Assembly: GCF_900141745.1 (NCBI RefSeq)
Contig: NZ_FSRM01000001.1
Span: 2,480,001-2,544,000, forward strand
Source of the DNA: Paraburkholderia phenazinium
GTDB taxonomy: Bacteria; Pseudomonadota; Gammaproteobacteria; Burkholderiales; Burkholderiaceae
Reading direction: 5' to 3'
DNA: 64,000 nucleotides
Each line of letters opens with the position of its first letter. Position 1 is the stretch's first letter. Below, in pieces: positions 54,332 to 63,449 of this stretch. Under the pieces are notes generated by a model, which was given only the letters and a program-made list of their open reading frames with translations, was not told where the DNA came from and did no database searches. The translations under genes and the position numbers were made by a program.

Positions 54332-55309
54332 TCACGCCGTGACCGGCCTGGTACGCACGGCTTGCTTTGCGAGGAACGCTCGCAAATCGTCCAGCACGCG
54401 CGCCGGGTCTTCTTCCATTGGGATATGGCCGAGTCCCGCGTACATCACCGCCTGTGCGCCGGGAATGCGCTGCGCAAATTCGGCAGCATGAGCGGGCGGG
54501 ATCCAGCGGTCTTTCGCACCCCACAAGACTAGCGACGGGACGTCGAGCGTTGTCAGCACGCTGGTGTCGAGGTCGGCGAAATCGAGCGTCGGCACCATCT
54601 TGCCGATCGCCGCGCGTGTGTCTTCTCCGTGAAAGAACTCGATATAGCGTCGCAGCACGGGCGCCGCCAGCTTGCGCGGATCGCCGTAGACATTGCGCAC
54701 CGCGCTTTTGATAATCTGCTCGGGCAGCCACCACGGGGCGCTCATGCGGACCAGTGCGCTGTTGAAGAGGCCAATGTAGATCGGCAGCTTCATCGGAAAG
54801 CCTGCTGCATCGATCAGCACGAGCCGCTCGACCGCATCGCGATGCCGCACCGCGTAATCCCACGAGATCAGACCGCCGAGCGAGTTGCCGATCAGCGTCA
54901 CGCGGCGGGTATCGAGACCGAGCGCCTGCATGAACGTATCGATGAAGCGCCGGTAAGTCGGCAGGTTCATCGTCTCGATCTCGCCGGACGGGGAGCGCAG
55001 CGGTCCTGTCACGCCAAATGGCGGCAGGTCGAGACGGATCACCCGATAGCTACGCGACAATTCGTCCGCGACGCCATCCCAGGTGTGCAGCGAAGAGGCG
55101 AAGCCGTGAATCATCACCAGCAATTCGCCGCTGCCTTCGTCGACATAATGAACGTCGGCGCCCATGATCCTGACGAACTTCGAGCCGCGCTGAGTGTAGC
55201 GCTGCCGCAGTTGGTCGCGCGGCACGCTGCTGATGCCGAGGCGTGCGGCAAGCGAGCGGGGTGCCAATGGCGTGCTCTGGGTGTGAGAAGCGGTGTCGAG
55301 GCTCGCCAT
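54332..55309 (-). CDS. Alpha/beta hydrolase
   Basis: A 325-residue hydrolase. Oxyanion region MIHGFASSLHTWDGVADELS near residue 69, nucleophile elbow LIGNSLGGLISWDY near 140 (Ser of G-N-S-L-G), acid Asp in LWGAKDRWIPP near 263 and catalytic His in YAGLGHIPMEEDP near 294. A pattern VRHRDAVERLVLIDAAGFP is common to esterase-like members. Divergent from a TetR gene, which probably controls it through the repeats at 55397-55458. Confidence 0.9.
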   Translation of the reverse strand: MASLDTASHTQSTPLAPRSLAARLGISSVPRDQLRQRYTQRGSKFVRIMGADVHYVDEGSGELLVMIHGFASSLHTWDGVADELSRSYRVIRLDLPPFGVTGPLRSPSGEIETMNLPTYRRFIDTFMQALGLDTRRVTLIGNSLGGLISWDYAVRHRDAVERLVLIDAAGFPMKLPIYIGLFNSALVRMSAPWWLPEQIIKSAVRNVYGDPRKLAAPVLRRYIEFFHGEDTRAAIGKMVPTLDFADLDTSVLTTLDVPSLVLWGAKDRWIPPAHAAEFAQRIPGAQAVMYAGLGHIPMEEDPARVLDDLRAFLAKQAVRTRPVTA

Positions 55310-55396
55310 GCGTATCTCCCTGATTATTTGAGTTCGAAAGCGCCGATGCAGCTCTTTGTCTGATTCTTCGTTTGATACCGACGGGAGGTGAAAATA

Positions 55397-55458
55397 GAAG
55401 TGCCTGTCTACACTTGTCTACATCATCTCAAGCCGCAGAGTAGACAACTGTGCACTTC
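55397..55458. promoter_or_regulatory. Operator-like repeats between hydrolase and TetR genes
   Basis: The left half is GAAGTGC ... TGTCTAC ... TTGTCTAC, and the right half GTAGACAA ... GCACTTC is its mirror: both GAAGTGC and TTGTCTAC recur on the opposite strand at 55440-55458. Such a nested inverted repeat in a divergent TetR/target gap is the usual TetR operator layout. Confidence 0.5.
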
Positions 55459-55568
55459 ACGTCAAGATCGTTTACAGTGCGGACATAGACCTCCATACCG
55501 GCGCTTTGGCACGCTCCCCGCGTGTCTTGAGCGTTTGGCGAGTTAAGCGAGTTTTCCTTCAGTCGTCC

Positions 55569-56216
55569 ATGGAACCCACCCCCAATCCCGATCTCGATCT
55601 CGCCCCCGGCAAGCGCCGGCTAATTGAAGCGGCCCTGCGCCTGACGGCCGGCGGCCGCAGCTTTGCGTCGCTCGGTTTGCGTGAAGTGGCGCGCGAGGCC
55701 GGTTTGAATCCGAACACGTTCTACCGGCATTTCGATACGCTCGACGATCTGGCGCGTGAAGCGGTGGAGTGGGTGAGCCGGCGTCTGCGGCCGATGCTGC
55801 GACGCGAGCGCTGGCTTGCTGCGCACGACGAGCCGCATAGCGTGCCGCGTCGAGCCTGCGCGGCGTTTTTTGCGTTCGCACTCGATAACCGCGAAGCGTT
55901 TTTGAGCGCGCTGGCGGAGTATCACGGCACCTCGCCGGCGTTACGCGATGCGGTGCGCGCGAACCTGCACGAGGTGTCGGCTGAAATGGCCGACGATGTC
56001 GTGCAACTCAAGCTGATGCCAGCCCTCTCGCGGACCACGATCGACGAAATCTGCACGCAGATCGTGCTGCAACTGTTCCATCTGTCGCATGAGTACATTG
56101 CAACAGCGGCTCATCGCGAGGCGCTGATCGATTACTCGGAACGCTTCATTGTCCGGTTGTTCGCCGGTGCGACCGTGCTCGAGCAACATCAGCAACCGCT
56201 GTCCACTGGCGCGTGA
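55569..56216 (+). CDS. TetR family transcriptional regulator
   Basis: A 215-residue regulator. The N-terminal DNA-binding domain is at residues ~15-65, with helix-turn-helix FASLGLREVAREAGLNPNTF then YRHFDTLDDLAREAV. The C-terminal ligand domain (~80-200) matches the AcrR/FabR-like type (YHGTSPALRDAVRANLHEVS). Start at ATG 55569; earlier frames lack a suitable site. Probable repressor of the divergent hydrolase gene and of itself. Confidence 0.9.
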   Translation: MEPTPNPDLDLAPGKRRLIEAALRLTAGGRSFASLGLREVAREAGLNPNTFYRHFDTLDDLAREAVEWVSRRLRPMLRRERWLAAHDEPHSVPRRACAAFFAFALDNREAFLSALAEYHGTSPALRDAVRANLHEVSAEMADDVVQLKLMPALSRTTIDEICTQIVLQLFHLSHEYIATAAHREALIDYSERFIVRLFAGATVLEQHQQPLSTGA

Positions 56217-56283
56217 ACGTCACAAGCCGCGTTCTGCGCATGTGATTGCATCGTCGCGCGCATCACACCCAGGCGGCGCATAA

Positions 56284-56311
56284 AAAGACAGGCTCCATGG
56301 AGCCTGTCTTT
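56284..56311. terminator. Bidirectional terminator between tetR and the TPR gene
   Basis: A perfect 28-base palindrome: AAAGACAGGCTCCA / TGGAGCCTGTCTTT. A-runs before and T-runs after the stem on each strand fit a terminator shared by the two convergent genes. Confidence 0.8.
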
Positions 56312-56385
56312 CGTGGATGTTGCGCGTAATCGCAGCAGCGAACCGGGAACCTGCACTGCGCTTGCGCGCGTGTCTGGATCAGGTA

Positions 56386-57552
56386 TCAGGTGTCGTTCCA
56401 GCCGCCGGAGTCGTCGTTGCCCATATCCACGCCGCCACCGCCGCTGCCGTCGTCCCAGTTGTTCGACCCCTGGCCGAAATCGAGACCGCCGTCGTTGTTG
56501 CCGTTATTGCCGTCGTCGCGGCGGCGCCGGCTTTCGTCGTCCTCGACGATCACTTCGCGCTCACGACCCGAGTTGAGCGCCTCGCCGAGCAGCACGCCGG
56601 TCAGCAGACCGCCCATGCCGCCACCAAAGCCGCCACCTTGCTGCACGATAACCTGAGGCGGTTGCTGCTGCGGATAAGGATAGGGCGCTTGCGGCGGATT
56701 ACCGAAACGATCGGCTTCACGCGCATACGCGGACTCGCCCGAACCTGCAGGCGCAGCCGCGTATGGATCGGGGCGGCCTTCTGCACGCGCCTTCAGGCTG
56801 GCAACGCGCTGTTCCAGTTCGTCGAGCTGATACGGCGGCAACGGATTCTTGCCGTTGGAGAGTCCTTCGACAACACCGCGCAACTGGTCTTCCGTGCCTT
56901 CCACTTCGCGCGCGAGCGCTTCATGTCCCGGCAACGTAGAGAGCTTCACATCGAGCTTCAGCGAGCGCACTGCGTTAAGCAGCTCGGTAGCGCGCTTGAG
57001 CTGGACGCGGCGATCGTCGTCGGCGCGCGAATCGTCCTGCGTGCGGGCGCGGCGCAATGTCCAGCGCAACACCAGCGCAATCGCACCGATCAGGACAATG
57101 ATGCCGATCCATAGGCCCATGCCTGGACCATGCCGTTCAGGTACTTGCGGCGCCATGGCCGACTGCTGTACCGCCGTGTTCTGTTGTGCAAACGGATTGG
57201 TGGTGTGGCCCGTTGCAGCACCGGTACGTTCCGCGTCGCGGCGGATGCGCGCTTCGGTCTGCGCGAAGCGCGTAGGGTCAGTGAAGCGGATTTGCGGATC
57301 GAGCGTCTTGGCCTGCTGGATCTGCGCGAGGGCATCGCCCGTGCGGCCTTCGCGATCGAGTACCTGGGCGTACAGATAGTGCGCGCGTGCGTTGTCCGGA
57401 TGAGCCTGCAGCACTTCGGTCAGCCCTGCATCGGCCTGTTGCCAGTTGCCCTGTGACATCGCGGATTCGATCTGCTGCGCTGTCGGCACGGCGAAGGCCG
57501 CCGTGGAGATCAGCAACAGCGACGCGAATGCGGCTGCGAGAAATTTTTTCAT
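56386..57552 (-). CDS. TPR-containing membrane protein
   Basis: A 388-residue protein with a signal peptide (FLAAAFASLLLISTAAFA), a periplasmic TPR unit (residues ~33-95: WQQADAGLTEVLQAHPDNAR, HYLYAQVLDREGRTGDALAQ), one membrane helix near 145-165 (GLWIGIIVLIGAIALVLRW), a cytoplasmic coiled region, and a long Gly/Asn/Asp/Pro-rich low-complexity tail. It lies downstream of pspA on the same strand with a 116-base gap holding a strong hairpin. Members of this family sit next to PspA in related genomes (recalled, not checked); function unknown. Confidence 0.82.
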   Translation of the reverse strand: MKKFLAAAFASLLLISTAAFAVPTAQQIESAMSQGNWQQADAGLTEVLQAHPDNARAHYLYAQVLDREGRTGDALAQIQQAKTLDPQIRFTDPTRFAQTEARIRRDAERTGAATGHTTNPFAQQNTAVQQSAMAPQVPERHGPGMGLWIGIIVLIGAIALVLRWTLRRARTQDDSRADDDRRVQLKRATELLNAVRSLKLDVKLSTLPGHEALAREVEGTEDQLRGVVEGLSNGKNPLPPYQLDELEQRVASLKARAEGRPDPYAAAPAGSGESAYAREADRFGNPPQAPYPYPQQQPPQVIVQQGGGFGGGMGGLLTGVLLGEALNSGREREVIVEDDESRRRRDDGNNGNNDGGLDFGQGSNNWDDGSGGGGVDMGNDDSGGWNDT

Positions 57553-57599
57553 GTGTCGGACCGGATGGCTTTACACCCGTCTCCATGTCGATCGATTCT

Positions 57600-57649
57600 C
57601 CGGTGTGACACGCAGCGCCGCACGATTGCCGGCGCTGCGTCACATCCGG
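57600..57649 (-). repeat. Strong hairpin between pspA and the TPR gene
   Basis: CCGGTGTGAC-A-CGCAGCGCCG pairs with CGGCGCTGCG-TCACATCCGG, about 20 bp with one bulge and one mismatch and a nine-base loop. No T-run follows. It could act as an RNA-stability element giving more PspA than TPR protein. Confidence 0.6.
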
Positions 57650-57668
57650 TGTACTGCTTGACGACGTG

Positions 57669-58349
57669 TTACTGGGCCGGCGTGTTCAACTGCTTCTTCA
57701 GCGCTTCGAGGCGGTCTTCGACCGACGGCCCGCGATTGAGTTCGGCGAGCTTGTCGTCGAGCGCCTTGCCGCTCTTCACGTCAGCGGAATTCAGGCGAGC
57801 GTCGGAACGTGCATTCGACAGCGCGACCTTGTCTTCGAGCTTCTGGAAGTCTTCTGACAGGTTGCGTCCGCCGATGCCGCCCAGCGCGGTTGCAGCGACA
57901 TCTTTGGCCTGAGCGATTTCCTGCTTGGCCTGCAGAATGCTCGAGCGTGAAGCGAGGTCGTTGCGCCGGCCACGCATATCTTCGATCTGGCTCTTCAACT
58001 GATCGACCGACGGCTCGAGCGTCGAGAGTTCTCGCGCCAGCGCATCGCGTTCCGTTTCGGCGGTCGCCTGTGCGCCGAGCGCTTCGCGGGCGAGTGCTTC
58101 GTCACCCGATTGCAGCGCGCGCTTGGCGCCGTCTTCGTACTTCTTCGCCTTGTCGGCGGCAACGTCGCGCTTGCTTTGCTGGGTGGCCACCTGGGCCTGA
58201 ATCTCGATCAGCGAGTTCTCAGCCTTGGCGATGCTCTCGTCGAGCTCACGCACGATCTGGCGCGAGTCGCGCGACGGATCCTGCACGGAATCGGCAGCGT
58301 CGTTCAGGAGACCTTTGAGCGTGCGCGAGATGCTGTCAAATAGCGACAT
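57669..58349 (-). CDS. pspA: PspA/IM30 family phage-shock protein
   Basis: A 226-residue, almost fully helical coiled-coil protein (SLFDSISRTLKGLLNDAADS at the start, DPSRDSRQIVRELDESIAKA next, then heptad-rich sequence to residue ~190). This matches PspA/IM30/Vipp1, ESCRT-III-like proteins that protect the inner membrane. ACGGAGG precedes the start. E. coli-type pspBC and pspF neighbours are absent; a TPR membrane protein takes their place. Confidence 0.9.
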   Translation of the reverse strand: MSLFDSISRTLKGLLNDAADSVQDPSRDSRQIVRELDESIAKAENSLIEIQAQVATQQSKRDVAADKAKKYEDGAKRALQSGDEALAREALGAQATAETERDALARELSTLEPSVDQLKSQIEDMRGRRNDLASRSSILQAKQEIAQAKDVAATALGGIGGRNLSEDFQKLEDKVALSNARSDARLNSADVKSGKALDDKLAELNRGPSVEDRLEALKKQLNTPAQ

Positions 58350-58717
58350 GTATACCTCCGTAAAATGAAATCGGCGCTGAGTAGCTGGCGCGTTCGACCA
58401 CTTGTGACCACTAGTTTACGCTGCCCGTCGCGGTATTGCGCGGGCAACCGCTGCGGAAGTCGGGGCACGCGTGCGAAATGCAATAGCCGCCCCGCAAATT
58501 GTTCAACCGCTGTGTTGCGCCAGTGGGGCAAAGGGCCTCGTGCAAGCCATGCAGCCTCAGCAGCTGGCAAAGATTACACCATAGGATGTCTTAAAACCGC
58601 CTTAAAAAGTCGGTTCCACACAGTTTCAGACGTCGATTCCGCGCAAAGGCCCGCGGAATATTTCAACGTTGTGTGAAGACGAAGCGAAATGCGTCCAACG
58701 GCGTGGCGCCGTGCCGT
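58350..58717. other. Gene-free gap before pspA
   Basis: About 370 bases between the ribbon-helix-helix gene and pspA, which are on the same strand. It should hold the pspA promoter. No sigma-54 site, hairpin or gene could be picked out. Confidence 0.4.
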
Positions 58718-59320
58718 TCACGCGAAGCGGCCGTCTTCCGGAGTGGGGTCGTTGCGCGGATCGTCGTCGTCGGGCGCGGTGTCGATCCGAACGCGCACGC
58801 GCGTGCGCGGCGCGCGGGGCGTAGCGACAGGCGGCAGGTCTGTCTGCCCGCTCTGCCCGCCGGGGTCGGCAGGGTGTGCAATTGCAGCGGCTTCTGCCGC
58901 GGTGACGCGCGCCACCGCCTGGGCGTCGGCCAACGCCTGTTCTTCTTCCGGCGTGCGCACCAGCGCCGCGAGTACGTCCGCCGGCAGCAGGGGCTCGCTT
59001 GCGGCTTCTGGTTCCGCGCCGGCAGGCACAGCAGCGTCTTTTTCGTCTTTCTTCAGCACGGCGGGCAGGGCAGCGCGAGCGTTGCGGGTGCCGCGCGCGA
59101 CCCGTTCCAGCGCGGCATTCAGGGCGTCCGGTTCGCGCGGCGCACGCAGTCTGTCGACGATGCTTGCGGCCTTGACCTGTTCGCTGGTGGCGCCGAAGCT
59201 CAGCACGGCACGCCGCATCAGTTCGCTAACGCTGATGCCGAGTTTTTCTGCGCTGGCGGCAATGGCGCGTTTCTGGGCCGGTGTGACGAATACGACGATG
59301 CGTTCGCTGGGCTTGTTCAT
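58718..59320 (-). CDS. Ribbon-helix-helix domain protein with long charged tail
   Basis: A 200-residue protein. Residues ~5-50 read as a ribbon-helix-helix/Arc-type domain (RIVVFVTPAQKRAIAASAEK, LGISVSELMRRAVLSFG). The rest is Ala/Pro-rich with an acidic end (TAPDDDDPRNDPTPEDGRFA) and is probably disordered. RHH proteins bind DNA as dimers; a role as a chromosomal regulator or antitoxin-like protein is possible, but no toxin gene is adjacent. Start chosen at 59320 (MNKPSERIVVF); a longer frame has no support. Confidence 0.65.
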   Translation of the reverse strand: MNKPSERIVVFVTPAQKRAIAASAEKLGISVSELMRRAVLSFGATSEQVKAASIVDRLRAPREPDALNAALERVARGTRNARAALPAVLKKDEKDAAVPAGAEPEAASEPLLPADVLAALVRTPEEEQALADAQAVARVTAAEAAAIAHPADPGGQSGQTDLPPVATPRAPRTRVRVRIDTAPDDDDPRNDPTPEDGRFA

Positions 59321-59460
59321 AGTCTGCTCGCGTACTTGTTGTGGCGTGGAACGCCTGATTTGGCGCGCGGCCGCGCTTTCCCCGCGCGACGAGTCCATCA
59401 TAAGGCGAGTTGCCCCGATGCGTAACGTGCGCCGCATGAAAATCCCGTGACATCAAAGGG

Positions 59461-59474
59461 TTGAAACGTTTCAA
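59461..59474. promoter_or_regulatory. 14-bp perfect palindrome, LacI-type core
   Basis: TTGAAACGTTTCAA lies 141 bases upstream of the RHH gene start and about 300 before the PBP1A gene. GAAACGTTTC is a frequent core of LacI-family operators. It is followed by TTGTCCACA (59481-59489) and TGTTGATAA (59507-59515), each one base off a DnaA box. Confidence 0.4.
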
Positions 59475-59592
59475 GTGGCCTTGTCCACAGGGCTATGAAC
59501 AATTTCTGTTGATAACCGCGCTTCCCCGCGCAGCCATACGCCAGCGCGCTTCGGAGAAGAATCCCGAAGGGAATTCTTACAAAAAAATCACC

Positions 59593-59619
59593 TTGGACCG
59601 CGCTTGATTTCTTTAAAAT
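59593..59619 (+). promoter_or_regulatory. Candidate promoter of the PBP1A gene
   Basis: TTGGAC and TAAAAT with a 15-base spacer, about 135 bases before the start codon. Spacing is short and the call rests on pattern alone. Confidence 0.3.
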
Positions 59620-59756
59620 GCGCTGTTACGTTGCGCGGGGCCCCTTAGGGTCGGTCCTATCCGGGCGCGCCGTGCGGCCAGCCGGGGGCGTAAGGCCGTG
59701 CGGCGGCAATTGCCGCCCGCATAAAGGCGTGCAGTCAAGCGCCATCTATTCGAGTC

Positions 59757-62240
59757 ATGCCAATCATCAAACGACCGCAATCCTCAAATTCTCCGGGTGG
59801 TGACGACCGGGATCCCTACCACCGCAACCCAGGACGCAATGACGCTTCGCGCGACGAGCCGCGGCGCCGTTCGCTCGTCGGGCGCATCCTGCTGACGTTC
59901 GTGGGCCTCGTTGCGACCCTGCTGGTCGTCGGTGCGTTGATCATCGGCTACGCGCTTGTCGTCATGGGGCCGCAGTTGCCGTCCCTGGAGGCACTCACCG
60001 ACTACCGTCCGAAGGTGCCCCTGCGCGTCTACACCGCAGACCACGTGCTGATCGGCGAATTCGGCGAAGAGCGGCGCAACCTCGTGCGCTTCCAGGATAT
60101 TCCGGATCAGATGAAAAAAGCGGTGCTCGCGATCGAAGACTATCGCTTCTACGAGCACGGCGGCGTCGACTTCGTCGGCATTCTGCGGGCCGGCTCCGCC
60201 GATCTGCTGCACGGCGGCGCGTCGCAGGGCGCAAGTACGATCACGATGCAGGTGGCACGCAACTTCTTCCTGTCGAGCGAGAAGACTTACACCCGTAAAG
60301 TGTATGAAATGCTGCTCGCATACAAGATCGAGCGTGCGCTGACGAAGGATCAGATTCTCGAGCTGTACATGAACCAGATTTATCTGGGCGAGCGCGCGTA
60401 CGGTTTCTCTGCGGCGGCGCGGGTGTATTTCGGCAAGGATCTGAAGGACCTGTCGCTCGCGGAGTGCGCAATGCTGGCTGGCTTGCCGAAGGCGCCGTCG
60501 GCGTATAACCCGGTGGTCAATCCGAAACGCGCGAAGATCCGTCAGGAATACATTCTCAAGCGGATGCTGGATCTGAAGTACATCACGCAGGAACAGTACG
60601 ACGCGGCCGTGAAGGAAGAGATTCGCACCAAGAATCCCGGCAATGAGTACAGCGTGCATGCCGAGTATGTCGCGGAAATGGTCCGCCAGATGATGTACGC
60701 GCAGTACAGGGACGAAACGTATACGCGCGGTCTGAACGTGATTACCACGATCGATTCTGCGGATCAGGACGCCGCTTACCACGCAGTGCGTAAGGGCGTA
60801 ATGGACTATGAGCGCCGTCACGGCTATCGCGGTCCGGAAGGTAATGTCGACCTGCCGCCGCCGGGCGACGACCGTGATCAGGCCATCGACGACGCGCTGA
60901 CCGATCACCCGGATAACGGCGAGATCGTCGCGGCCGTGGTGACGGCAGCGAATCCGAAGGAAGTGCAGGCGCAGTTCCTCGACGGCACCGAGGCGACCAT
61001 CAACGGCGACGGCCTGAAGTTCGTGGCCGCCGCGTTGGGCCCGCGCGCCACAGCGGCGCAACGCATCAAGCCGGGCTCGATCATCCGTGTCGTGGCGGAC
61101 GATAAGGGCAACTGGCAGATCACGCAATTGCCGCAGGTGGAGGGCGCGCTGGTGTCGCTCACGCCGCAGGACGGGGCGATTCGCGCGCTGATCGGCGGCT
61201 TCGATTTCAACAAGAACAAGTTCAATCACATCACCCAGGCATGGCGCCAGCCGGGCTCGAGCTTCAAGCCGTTTATCTATTCGGCCTCGCTCGACAAGGG
61301 CCTCGGACCGGCGACGATCATCAACGACGCGCCGCTCTATTTCCCGCCTAGCAGCCCGGGCGGCGATCCGTGGGAGCCGAAGGACGACGACCAGCCGGAC
61401 GGTCCGATGCCGATGCGCATCGCGCTGGAGAAATCGAAGAACCTGGTGTCGATCCGCATCCTCTCGTTCATCGGCACGAAGTACGCGCAGGATTTCGTGA
61501 CACAGCGTTTCGGCTTCGATGCCGACAAGACGCCGCCGTATCTGCCGATGGCGCTCGGTGCGGGCCTCGTCACGCCGCTGCAATCGGCCGGTGCGTATTC
61601 GGTGTTCGCGAACGGTGGCTACCGGATCAATCCGTATCTGATCAACGAGGTGACGGACCCGCGTGGCGTAACGATTTCCAAGGCACAGCCGCTCACGGCG
61701 GGCCGCGACGCACCGCGCACGATCGACCCGCGCAACGCGTACATCATGAACAGTCTGCTGCACTCGGTGGCGACCGCCGGTACCGGCGCGGGCACCAACG
61801 TGCTGAAGCGTTCGGACCTGCAGGGCAAGACCGGTACGACGAACGACGCCAAGGACGGCTGGTTCGCCGGTTACCAGCAATCGCTCGTTGCGGTGGCCTG
61901 GATGGGCTACGACCAGCCGAAGAGCCTCGGCAGCCGCGAATTCGGCGCGCAACTCGCGTTGCCGATCTGGGTCGACTACATGGGGCACGCGCTGCGCGGT
62001 GTGCCGCAGGCCGAGCCGGCCATGCCCGACACCGTCACCAGCGTCGACGGCGAACTGTTCTATACGGACATGACGCCGGGCAACGGTTTTGTCGCCAGCA
62101 TCGGCCTCGACTCGGCCAATCCGCTGGCCGGCGCAAGCGACGCCGTCGGGGGCGTCGGTCCGGCGGGGATGACGCCGCCGGATGTGTCGTCGAGCGAAAA
62201 GCAGCAGATCATGAACCTGTTCGAATCGAACAAGCCCTGA
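59757..62240 (+). CDS. mrcA: Penicillin-binding protein 1A (bifunctional)
   Basis: An 827-residue class A PBP. One N-terminal membrane helix (residues ~41-65), a GT51 glycosyltransferase domain with catalytic Glu at 127 (AIEDYRFYEHGGVD) and TMQVARNFFLSSEKTYTRK near 163, an OB-like insert, and a transpeptidase domain with SxxK Ser at 501 (GSSFKPFIYS), SxN (EKSKNLVS) near 560 and KTG at 691-693. It polymerises and cross-links peptidoglycan in the periplasm. It is not beside the pilM operon often found next to mrcA, so it may be an extra PBP1A copy. Confidence 0.94.
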   Translation: MPIIKRPQSSNSPGGDDRDPYHRNPGRNDASRDEPRRRSLVGRILLTFVGLVATLLVVGALIIGYALVVMGPQLPSLEALTDYRPKVPLRVYTADHVLIGEFGEERRNLVRFQDIPDQMKKAVLAIEDYRFYEHGGVDFVGILRAGSADLLHGGASQGASTITMQVARNFFLSSEKTYTRKVYEMLLAYKIERALTKDQILELYMNQIYLGERAYGFSAAARVYFGKDLKDLSLAECAMLAGLPKAPSAYNPVVNPKRAKIRQEYILKRMLDLKYITQEQYDAAVKEEIRTKNPGNEYSVHAEYVAEMVRQMMYAQYRDETYTRGLNVITTIDSADQDAAYHAVRKGVMDYERRHGYRGPEGNVDLPPPGDDRDQAIDDALTDHPDNGEIVAAVVTAANPKEVQAQFLDGTEATINGDGLKFVAAALGPRATAAQRIKPGSIIRVVADDKGNWQITQLPQVEGALVSLTPQDGAIRALIGGFDFNKNKFNHITQAWRQPGSSFKPFIYSASLDKGLGPATIINDAPLYFPPSSPGGDPWEPKDDDQPDGPMPMRIALEKSKNLVSIRILSFIGTKYAQDFVTQRFGFDADKTPPYLPMALGAGLVTPLQSAGAYSVFANGGYRINPYLINEVTDPRGVTISKAQPLTAGRDAPRTIDPRNAYIMNSLLHSVATAGTGAGTNVLKRSDLQGKTGTTNDAKDGWFAGYQQSLVAVAWMGYDQPKSLGSREFGAQLALPIWVDYMGHALRGVPQAEPAMPDTVTSVDGELFYTDMTPGNGFVASIGLDSANPLAGASDAVGGVGPAGMTPPDVSSSEKQQIMNLFESNKP

Positions 62241-62248
62241 TGGGGCGG

Positions 62249-62279
62249 GCGAATCCGGGCGCGAGCCGCCCGGATTCGC
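62249..62279 (+). terminator. Hairpin after the PBP1A gene
   Basis: A perfect 12-bp stem (GCGAATCCGGGC / GCCCGGATTCGC) with a seven-base loop, eight bases after the stop. No T-run follows, so it may be a Rho-aided terminator or a stabiliser. The rest of the 327-base gap to the acyltransferase gene shows no gene. Confidence 0.55.
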
Positions 62280-62567
62280 GAGTCTCACGCACGCGCCAAT
62301 TTCCCCTTCATCTTCCCCCACCGGGCCGCGCTAATACGTCGTAATGTAATTTCTACCGTGCGATGCCCTGGTCCGGTCAAATCCGGTTTAGTATTCGCGT
62401 ACCCAATTTGTAAACTCTCGACTCGCGGAAACGCGTGATCTCCCGTTTTTTTACCAAAGCGCAGCGCGGTACCCGGTTTTGACGCGCGCGCATGCCACTT
62501 CGCCCCCTCCGCTCAGGCGTGCCAGGACGAAGTGTTTGCTTCACCGCTCTCAACCGGGATCCCTCTC

Positions 62568-63446
62568 GTGAAAAGCCGAATACTCATCTTTCTGATGACA
62601 GGACTGCTGCGCGTGTTCGCACTCCTGCCATATGGCGTGGTTGCCCGCGTGGGCAACGGACTTGGCGCGCTGCTCTATCGCATTCCGAGCACGCGCCGCC
62701 GCGTCGTGCATACCAATCTGAAACTCTGTTTTCCGGACATGAGCGACGAGGAGCGTGAGCGCCTTGCTCGCGCGCACTTTTGCCATGTGATTCGCAGTTA
62801 CGTCGAGCGGGGGCCGCAGTGGTTCGGCAACGCGGCGGCGATTTCACGGCTGGTCGAAGTGGAAAGCGCGATCGACCTGGCGGAAGCGCACTCGCGGCCG
62901 ACGATTTTCCTCGGTTTTCACTTCGTGGGGATCGAGGCCGGCTGCATGATGTACTCGACACGTCATCCGGTTGCTTCGCTGTACACGCCGATGTCGAACG
63001 TGCTGTTCGATGCGATGGCCAAGCGCCAGCGCGGCCGTTTCGGCACCGAGATGATTCCGCGCAGCGATAGCGTGCGCCGCGCGCTGCGCGTGCTGCGCGA
63101 AGGCAAGCCGGTGATGCTGGCAGCCGACATGGATTTCGGCCTGCGCGACTCGGTGTTCGTGCCGTTCTTCGGGGTGCCGGCGTGTACGTTGACGTCGGTG
63201 TCGCGCCTCGCCAAGGCGGGCAATGCGCGGGTCGTGCCGTTCGTCACCGAGGTATTGCCGGACTACCGTGGCTACAAGCTGACAATCTTCGAAGAACTAA
63301 GCGATTTTCCGTCAGCCGATGCGACCGTCGATGCACGTCGTATCACCGAGTTCCTCGAAACCCAGGTGCGGCGGATTCCGGCCCAATATTACTGGGTACA
63401 CAAGCGTTTCAAGCACCGGCCCGTGGGAGAGCCGGCGGTGTATTGA
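62568..63446 (+). CDS. Lipid A biosynthesis lauroyl/myristoyl acyltransferase
   Basis: A 292-residue LpxL/HtrB-family acyltransferase. An N-terminal membrane helix (RILIFLMTGLLRVFALLPYG) is followed by RRRVVHTNLKLCFPDMSDEE, the catalytic HX4E motif at His118-Glu123 (FHFVGIE), and ADMDFGLRDSVFVPFFG near 182. It adds a secondary acyl chain to lipid A at the inner membrane. The GTG at 62568 gives a normal LpxL start; GTG at 62532 with an AGGA site nearby is an alternative. Confidence 0.9.
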   Translation: MKSRILIFLMTGLLRVFALLPYGVVARVGNGLGALLYRIPSTRRRVVHTNLKLCFPDMSDEERERLARAHFCHVIRSYVERGPQWFGNAAAISRLVEVESAIDLAEAHSRPTIFLGFHFVGIEAGCMMYSTRHPVASLYTPMSNVLFDAMAKRQRGRFGTEMIPRSDSVRRALRVLREGKPVMLAADMDFGLRDSVFVPFFGVPACTLTSVSRLAKAGNARVVPFVTEVLPDYRGYKLTIFEELSDFPSADATVDARRITEFLETQVRRIPAQYYWVHKRFKHRPVGEPAVY

Positions 63447-63449
63447 CGC

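Noticed and set aside
59784..62321. An 845-codon open frame on the minus strand opposite the PBP1A gene
   Set aside because: Arg/His-rich shadow of a clear penicillin-binding protein gene; no start signal or known domain.
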